From the NCBI RefSeq assembly GCF_000631985.1, contig NZ_JFYN01000044.1, forward strand, positions 207,314-271,313: a DNA stretch of 64,000 nt, written 5' to 3'. Both the position numbers and the translations under genes were made by a program. The notes beneath the pieces were generated by a model that was not told the origin of the DNA, did not search any database, and saw only the letters and a list, made by a program, of their open reading frames with translations. Shown in pieces: positions 59,153 through 64,000 of the stretch (position 1 is the stretch's first letter; each line of letters opens with the position of its first letter). This stretch comes from Pseudomonas sp. RIT288. Lineage in GTDB: Bacteria > Pseudomonadota > Gammaproteobacteria > Pseudomonadales > Pseudomonadaceae.

Positions 59153-60115
59153 ATGTCCGATAAAATTGAACTTCGCGCAGAGGTGCCGTCCGATTTGGGC
59201 GGCCAACGCCTCGATCAAGTCGCCGCCCAACTCTTCGCTGAGCACTCACGCTCGCGCCTTTCCGCCTGGATCAAAGAAGGTCGCCTGACTGTGGACGGGG
59301 CGGTCATCCGCCCGCGCGACATCGTGCACGGCGGTGCCATCCTTGAGCTGACTGCCGAGCAGGAAGCCCAGGGCGAGTGGATCGCCCAAGACATCGAGCT
59401 CGACATCGTCTATGAAGACGACGACATCCTGGTGATCAACAAGCCTGCGGGCCTGGTGGTGCACCCGGCTGCCGGCCACGCCGATGGCACCTTGCTCAAT
59501 GCCTTGCTGCACCACGTGCCGGACATCATCAATGTCCCGCGCGCCGGTATCGTGCATCGCCTGGACAAGGACACCACCGGTCTGATGGTGGTGGCCAAGA
59601 CCATTCAGGCGCAGACCAAGCTTGTTGCCCAGCTGCAAAGCCGCAGCGTCAGCCGGATCTACGAGTGCATCGTGATCGGTGTCGTGACCGCCGGGGGCAA
59701 GATCAACGCCCCGATCGGCCGTCATGGTCAGCAACGCCAGCGCATGGCAGTGATGGAAGGCGGCAAGCCGGCCGTCAGTCACTACCGCGTGCTGGAGCGT
59801 TTCCGGTCCCACACGCACGTGCGGGTCAAACTGGAAACCGGCCGCACCCACCAGATTCGCGTGCACATGTCGCACATCAACTTCCCGTTGGTCGGCGACC
59901 CGGCGTACGGCGGTCGTTTCCGCATTCCGCCTGCCGCGAACCCGACCATGGTCGAGTCGCTCAAGCACTTCCCGCGTCAGGCCCTGCACGCGCGCTTCCT
60001 TGAGCTGGATCATCCGACCACCGGTGAGCGCATGAGCTGGGAATCGCCGCTGCCGGAAGATTTCGTCTGGCTGCTGACCCTGCTCAAGCAGGATCGCGAG
60101 GCATTCGTCGGATGA
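59153..60115 (+). CDS. rluD: 23S rRNA pseudouridine synthase RluD (1911/1915/1917)
   Basis: Pseudouridylates helix 69 of 23S rRNA at three sites. It has 320 residues. The N-terminal S4 domain (GGQRLDQVAAQLFAEHSRSRLSAWIKEGRLTVDG) precedes the catalytic RluA-type domain with VHRLDKDTTGLMVVAKT (catalytic Asp in HRLDKDTTG, about 139-147) and GRTHQIRVHMSHINFPLVGDPAYGG. ATG 59153 is preferred over GTG at 59132 for giving MSDKIELRAEVP. It is coupled to pgeF by an ATGA overlap. Confidence 0.97.
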   Translation: MSDKIELRAEVPSDLGGQRLDQVAAQLFAEHSRSRLSAWIKEGRLTVDGAVIRPRDIVHGGAILELTAEQEAQGEWIAQDIELDIVYEDDDILVINKPAGLVVHPAAGHADGTLLNALLHHVPDIINVPRAGIVHRLDKDTTGLMVVAKTIQAQTKLVAQLQSRSVSRIYECIVIGVVTAGGKINAPIGRHGQQRQRMAVMEGGKPAVSHYRVLERFRSHTHVRVKLETGRTHQIRVHMSHINFPLVGDPAYGGRFRIPPAANPTMVESLKHFPRQALHARFLELDHPTTGERMSWESPLPEDFVWLLTLLKQDREAFVG

Positions 60116-60834
60116 ACTGGCTGACGCCGGACTGGCCTGCGCCGGCCAGCGTCAGGGCCTGTGTCACCACCCGCGAGGGGGGTGTCAGCGAGGCGCCGTT
60201 CGACAGCCTTAATCTGGGCGATCATGTCGATGATCGCCCGGAAGCCGTCGCCGAGAATCGTCGGCGTCTGACCGAACACTTCTCGATAAAGCCTGCCTGG
60301 TTGCAGCAAGTGCACGGAATTGCCGTGGCCCATGCTGATCCAGACGTGGTTGCCACCGCCGACGCCAGTTGGACGGCAACCCCCGGGATTGCCTGCACGG
60401 CAATGACCGCAGATTGCCTGCCGGCACTGTTCTGCAACCGTGCCGGCACTCGCGTCGCGGCAGCTCACGCCGGCTGGCGCGGGTTGGCGGCGGGCGTACT
60501 GGAAGCCACCCTCGATCATCTCGACACCGCTGCGGCGGACGTACTGGTCTGGCTTGGCCCGGCCATCGGCCCGAAAGCTTTTGAAGTCGGCCCGGAGGTA
60601 CGCGAAGTCTTCGTCGAACAACTGCCGGAAGCGGCAGCCGCCTTCGTGCCCAGCCACAATGCTGGCAAGTTCATGGCTGACATCTATCTGCTGGCGCGCC
60701 TGCGTCTGGCTGAACGCGGTGTCACTGCGGTTTATGGCGGCGGTTTCTGCACTGTGACCGATCCGCGCTTCTTTTCTTACCGCCGTGCGTCGCGCACCGG
60801 TCGCTTTGCCTCCCTTGTCTGGCTCACCCGCTAG
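60112..60834 (+). CDS. pgeF: Purine nucleoside phosphorylase / peptidoglycan editing factor PgeF
   Basis: A 240-residue protein of the YfiH/LACC1 family. Family members carry purine nucleoside phosphorylase/adenosine deaminase activity (LACC1), and in E. coli YfiH edits the UDP-MurNAc first residue so that L-Ser is not built into peptidoglycan. Metal-binding motifs are QVHGIAVAHAD (His near 66), TADCLPALFCN (Cys near 102) and AHAGWRGLAAGVLEA (His near 120). The start overlaps the rluD stop (ATGA), the near-universal rluD-pgeF pair. Confidence 0.95.
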   Translation: MNWLTPDWPAPASVRACVTTREGGVSEAPFDSLNLGDHVDDRPEAVAENRRRLTEHFSIKPAWLQQVHGIAVAHADPDVVATADASWTATPGIACTAMTADCLPALFCNRAGTRVAAAHAGWRGLAAGVLEATLDHLDTAAADVLVWLGPAIGPKAFEVGPEVREVFVEQLPEAAAAFVPSHNAGKFMADIYLLARLRLAERGVTAVYGGGFCTVTDPRFFSYRRASRTGRFASLVWLTR

Positions 60835-60864
60835 ACTTGTCTGACTTGCATCAACTCTCCGACG

Positions 60865-60892
60865 CTTGAATCTTCCAGAATCGACCGCATCT
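60865..60892 (+). promoter_or_regulatory. Sigma-32 (RpoH) heat-shock promoter of clpB
   Basis: -35 CTTGAAT (60865-60871), 13-base spacer, -10 CCGCATCT (60885-60892), against the sigma-32 consensus CTTGAAA-N(11-16)-CCCCATNT: two mismatches overall. It ends about 73 bases before the clpB ATG. This fits clpB as a heat-shock gene. Confidence 0.8.
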
Positions 60893-60965
60893 ACAGTGGT
60901 ATCTGGCAGGTTTCTTTATTCAGGATGGTTTTTAGGTCCGGCCTGCTCAAAAGGAAGGTGACCCC

Positions 60966-63530
60966 ATGCGTATAGACCGTTTAACCAGCAAACTTCAGTT
61001 GGCGTTGTCCGACGCCCAATCCCTGGCCGTTGGCCACGATCATCCGGCCATCGAGCCGGCGCATTTGATGCAAGCCATGCTTGAGCAGCAGGGTGGTTCG
61101 ATCAAACCCCTGTTGATGCAAGTGGGCTTCGACGTCAACAGCCTGCGCAAAGAGCTGACCAAAGAGCTCGATCAATTACCGAAAATCCAGAACCCGACTG
61201 GCGACGTGAACATGTCGCAGGATCTGGCGCGTCTGCTCAATCAGGCTGATCGTCTGGCTCAGCAGAAGGGCGACCAGTTCATTTCCAGCGAGCTGGTGCT
61301 GCTCGCCGCGATGGACGAGAACAGCAAGCTCGGCAAATTGCTGCTCGGCCAGGGCGTGAGCAAAAAAGCCCTGGAGAACGCGATCAACAACCTGCGCGGT
61401 GGTGAGGCGGTGAATGACGCCAACCACGAAGAATCCCGCCAGGCGCTGGACAAGTACACCGTCGACCTGACCAAGCGTGCCGAAGACGGCAAGCTTGATC
61501 CGGTGATCGGCCGTGACGACGAAATTCGCCGCACTATTCAGGTACTGCAGCGTCGCACCAAGAACAACCCGGTGCTGATCGGTGAACCTGGCGTGGGTAA
61601 AACCGCGATTGCCGAAGGTCTGGCCCAGCGCATCATCAACGGCGAAGTGCCGGACGGCCTCAAGGGCAAACGCCTGCTGTCACTGGACATGGGCGCGCTG
61701 ATTGCCGGTGCGAAGTATCGCGGTGAGTTCGAAGAACGCCTGAAAGCACTGCTCAATGAGCTGTCGAAGCAGGAAGGGCAGATCATTCTGTTTATCGACG
61801 AACTGCACACCATGGTCGGCGCCGGTAAGGGCGAAGGCTCGATGGATGCCGGCAACATGCTCAAACCGGCACTGGCGCGCGGTGAGCTGCACTGCGTCGG
61901 CGCAACCACGCTCAACGAGTACCGCCAATATATAGAGAAGGATGCGGCGCTTGAGCGACGCTTCCAGAAAGTCCTGGTGGATGAGCCGAGCGAGGAAGAC
62001 ACCATCGCCATTCTGCGTGGCCTCAAGGAGCGTTATGAGGTTCACCACAAGGTGGCGATCACCGACGGCGCGATCATCGCAGCGGCCAAGCTCAGCCATC
62101 GCTACATCACTGACCGGCAGCTGCCGGACAAGGCCATCGACCTGATCGACGAGGCCGCCAGCCGTATCCGCATGGAGATCGACTCCAAGCCGGAAGTGCT
62201 GGATCGTCTGGAACGTCGTTTGATTCAGCTCAAGGTTGAATCTCAGGCACTGAAGAAAGAAAGCGATGAAGCGGCGATGAAGCGCCTGGAAAAACTTCAG
62301 GAAGAAATCGTTCGCCTCGAACGTGAGTACTCGGATCTGGAAGAAATCTGGAACTCGGAAAAAGCCGAGGTACAGGGTTCGGCGCAGATTCAGCAGAAGA
62401 TCGAGCAGTCGCGTCAGGAACTCGAAGCGGCGCGCCGTAAAGGCGACCTCAACCGCATGGCCGAATTGCAGTACGGGGTGATCCCGGATCTGGAACGCAG
62501 CCTGCAAATGGTTGACCAGCACGGCAAGAGCGAAAACCAGCTGCTGCGCAGCAAGGTGACTGAAGAGGAGATCGCCGAAGTCGTTTCGAAGTGGACCGGT
62601 ATTCCGGTGTCGAAAATGCTCGAAGGCGAGCGCGACAAGCTGATGAAGATGGAAAGCCTGTTGCACCAGCGCGTGATTGGTCAGGACGAAGCGGTGGTCG
62701 CGGTCGCCAACGCGGTACGGCGTTCGCGTGCCGGGCTGGCGGATCCGAATCGTCCAAGCGGCTCGTTCATGTTCCTCGGCCCGACCGGTGTCGGTAAAAC
62801 CGAGCTGTGCAAGGCGCTGGCCGAATTCCTCTTCGATACGGAAGAGGCGATGGTGCGGATCGACATGTCCGAGTTCATGGAGAAACACTCCGTGGCGCGG
62901 CTGATCGGTGCACCACCGGGCTACGTTGGTTACGAGGAGGGCGGTTACCTGACCGAAGCGGTGCGCCGCAAACCTTACTCGGTGATCCTGCTGGACGAGG
63001 TCGAGAAGGCGCATCCGGATGTGTTCAACATCCTGCTGCAGGTGCTGGAGGATGGACGTCTGACCGACAGTCACGGGCGCACGGTGGATTTCCGCAATAC
63101 CGTGATCGTCATGACCTCGAACCTCGGTTCGTCGCAGATCCAGGAGCTGGTCGGTGACCGTGAGGCCCAGCGTGCAGCAGTAATGGACGCGCTGACGTCG
63201 CACTTCCGTCCCGAGTTCATCAACCGGGTCGACGAAGTGGTGATCTTCGAGCCATTGGCGCGGGACCAGATCGCGGGCATCACCGAGATCCAGCTGGGCC
63301 GTCTGCGCAGTCGTCTGGCCGAGCGCGAGCTGAAGCTGGAGCTGAGCCCGGAAGCGATGGACAAGCTGATTGCCGTCGGTTACGACCCGGTATATGGCGC
63401 ACGTCCTCTCAAGCGTGCGATCCAGCGCTGGATCGAAAACCCGTTGGCGCAGTTGATCCTGTCGGGGCATTTCCTGCCGGGCGATACGGCGACTGGCAAG
63501 GTTGTGAACGACGAAATCGTTTTCGACTGA
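60966..63530 (+). CDS. clpB: Protein disaggregase ClpB
   Basis: An Hsp100 hexameric AAA+ chaperone that, with DnaK, extracts and refolds aggregated proteins after heat. It has 854 residues. The N-domain (about 1-145) is followed by NBD1 with Walker A GEPGVGKTA (about 206-214) and Walker B ILFIDELHT. The coiled-coil middle domain, specific to ClpB, spans about 410-525. NBD2 has Walker A GPTGVGKTE (about 606-614), Walker B VILLDEVEKAHPDV, and the sensor motif GARPLKRAI. Expressed from the sigma-32 promoter at 60865, with its own terminator at the end. An internal start for the short ClpB form is possible but not examined. Confidence 0.98.
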   Translation: MRIDRLTSKLQLALSDAQSLAVGHDHPAIEPAHLMQAMLEQQGGSIKPLLMQVGFDVNSLRKELTKELDQLPKIQNPTGDVNMSQDLARLLNQADRLAQQKGDQFISSELVLLAAMDENSKLGKLLLGQGVSKKALENAINNLRGGEAVNDANHEESRQALDKYTVDLTKRAEDGKLDPVIGRDDEIRRTIQVLQRRTKNNPVLIGEPGVGKTAIAEGLAQRIINGEVPDGLKGKRLLSLDMGALIAGAKYRGEFEERLKALLNELSKQEGQIILFIDELHTMVGAGKGEGSMDAGNMLKPALARGELHCVGATTLNEYRQYIEKDAALERRFQKVLVDEPSEEDTIAILRGLKERYEVHHKVAITDGAIIAAAKLSHRYITDRQLPDKAIDLIDEAASRIRMEIDSKPEVLDRLERRLIQLKVESQALKKESDEAAMKRLEKLQEEIVRLEREYSDLEEIWNSEKAEVQGSAQIQQKIEQSRQELEAARRKGDLNRMAELQYGVIPDLERSLQMVDQHGKSENQLLRSKVTEEEIAEVVSKWTGIPVSKMLEGERDKLMKMESLLHQRVIGQDEAVVAVANAVRRSRAGLADPNRPSGSFMFLGPTGVGKTELCKALAEFLFDTEEAMVRIDMSEFMEKHSVARLIGAPPGYVGYEEGGYLTEAVRRKPYSVILLDEVEKAHPDVFNILLQVLEDGRLTDSHGRTVDFRNTVIVMTSNLGSSQIQELVGDREAQRAAVMDALTSHFRPEFINRVDEVVIFEPLARDQIAGITEIQLGRLRSRLAERELKLELSPEAMDKLIAVGYDPVYGARPLKRAIQRWIENPLAQLILSGHFLPGDTATGKVVNDEIVFD

Positions 63531-63553
63531 GCGGCAACGCCAATGAAATAAGG

Positions 63554-63581
63554 AAGGCCTCGCTTTGCGAGGCCTTTTTTT
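63554..63581 (+). terminator. Terminator of clpB
   Basis: AGGCCTCGC (63555-63563), loop ttt, GCGAGGCCT (63567-63575), then a run of T to 63581. It lies about 25 bases after the clpB stop. Confidence 0.95.
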
Positions 63582-63713
63582 CGTTAGGCTGTTGAACTCT
63601 AAGGAAAAGGCTTGTAAAGTGCGCCCCGCAGTCAGTCACCCGCAGCATCTCAGCTCACTGAGCTGAAATCTGAAATAAGTTGCAAATCATTAACTTGAAA
63701 GCGATTTAGGGGG

Positions 63714-63741
63714 TTGACAGAGGTGTTCTAGGTTGTAGAAT
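63714..63741 (+). promoter_or_regulatory. Strong sigma-70 promoter of the tRNA genes
   Basis: -35 TTGACA (63714-63719, perfect), 16-base spacer, -10 TAGAAT (63736-63741), then agcgcgcct, a GC-rich discriminator typical of stringently controlled stable RNA promoters. About 80 bases of leader precede the tRNA-Asn. Between 63582 and 63713 the only structure seen is a perfect 7-bp hairpin near 63650. Confidence 0.88.
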
Positions 63742-63826
63742 AGCGCGCCTCAGACACACGAACGCAGCGATGCGAACGGAAGTCTAAGAGCTGTAAGTTT
63801 CACCGTTGTAAATTGAAATATGTAGT

Positions 63827-63902
63827 TCCGTGATAGCTCAGTCGGTAGAGCAAATGACTGTTAATCATTGGGTCCCAGGTTCGAGTCCTGGTCACGGAGC
63901 CA
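63827..63902 (+). tRNA. tRNA-Asn (GTT)
   Basis: A 76-nt gene with encoded CCA. The acceptor stem is TCCGTGA / TCACGGA, the D arm is GCTC ... GAGC, the anticodon loop CTGTTAA has GTT at 63860-63862, and the T arm CCAGG-TTCGAGT-CCTGG is intact. The gene is first in the transcript from 63714, nine bases before tRNA-Pro. Confidence 0.97.
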
Positions 63903-63911
63903 ATTTCAAAC

Positions 63912-63988
63912 CGGGGTATAGCGCAGTCCGGTAGCGCGCCTGCTTTGGGAGCAGGATGTCAGGAGTTCGAATCCCCTTACCCCGACCA
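63912..63988 (+). tRNA. tRNA-Pro (TGG)
   Basis: A 77-nt gene with encoded CCA. The acceptor stem is CGGGGTA / TACCCCG, the anticodon stem CCTGC / GCAGG encloses loop TTTGGGA with anticodon TGG at 63946-63948, and the T loop TTCGAAT is normal. The transcript probably continues past the window end, as only 12 more bases are visible and no terminator is complete. Confidence 0.97.
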
Positions 63989-64000
63989 TTTTTGGGTCGT

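Overview
The window reads as chromosome from a Pseudomonas of the P. fluorescens complex. The evidence is high GC, almost every coding region having an obvious Pseudomonas homologue, intergenic REP/REPIN palindromes of the fluorescens-group type, and a gene order that from memory follows the P. aeruginosa PAO1 block PA4615 to PA4541 over long stretches. These are readings of the translated sequence; no search was run.

Layout. 1-8.4 kb: the last codons of a ferredoxin-NADP reductase, mscL, the periplasmic catalase katB with its ankyrin partner, radA, the PilZ protein mapZ, the peptide/pyruvate-type transporter cstA with its small YbdD partner, and a YjiA-type GTPase. 8.5-13.1 kb: the most accessory-looking part, with two adjacent FCD/GntR regulators, a DctA-type dicarboxylate symporter with GntR-type operator sequences upstream, and two tandem, relatively AT-rich paralogues of unknown function. 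13.1-28.5 kb: glyA, the GGDEF-EAL regulator morA, ettA, gdhA, a GreA/B-like protein with an altered tip, small lipoproteins, a DUF4105 (Lnb-like) protein ending in a probable beta-barrel, DUF3015, and a Lon-family protease with an AAA_32 domain. 28.8-33.8 kb: small conserved unknowns, a 610-residue orphan lipoprotein, yqhA, fklB, an iron-regulated small gene under a clear Fur box, and yjdM. 33.9-47.2 kb: housekeeping block ispB / rplU-rpmA-obg-proB-creA / rpsT / murJ-ribF-ileS-lspA-fkpB-ispH. 47.1-57.9 kb: type IV pilus minor pilin operon (fimU-pilV-pilW-pilX-pilY1-pilE) with a divergent fimT-like gene, thiO, and the pilS-pilR two-component system. 58-64 kb: bamD, rluD-pgeF, clpB behind a sigma-32 promoter, then tRNA-Asn and tRNA-Pro behind a strong sigma-70 promoter.

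How the genes connect. Three loci bear on c-di-GMP and surface life: MapZ (receptor), MorA (cyclase/phosphodiesterase) and the PilY1/minor pilin/PilSR set. Carbon-source control is visible in the DNA at cstA, where two Hfq/Crc motifs bracket the start codon. KatB and the ankyrin form an oxidative-stress pair. The ileS-lspA-fkpB-ispH and rplU-rpmA-obg sets are the usual gamma-proteobacterial growth operons.

No phage, insertion sequence with transposase, CRISPR array or rRNA gene was seen. The strongest candidates for something undescribed are the tandem paralogue pair at 11648-12854, a possible MITE at 35839-35919, and the altered GreA/B-like protein at 22118-22612.
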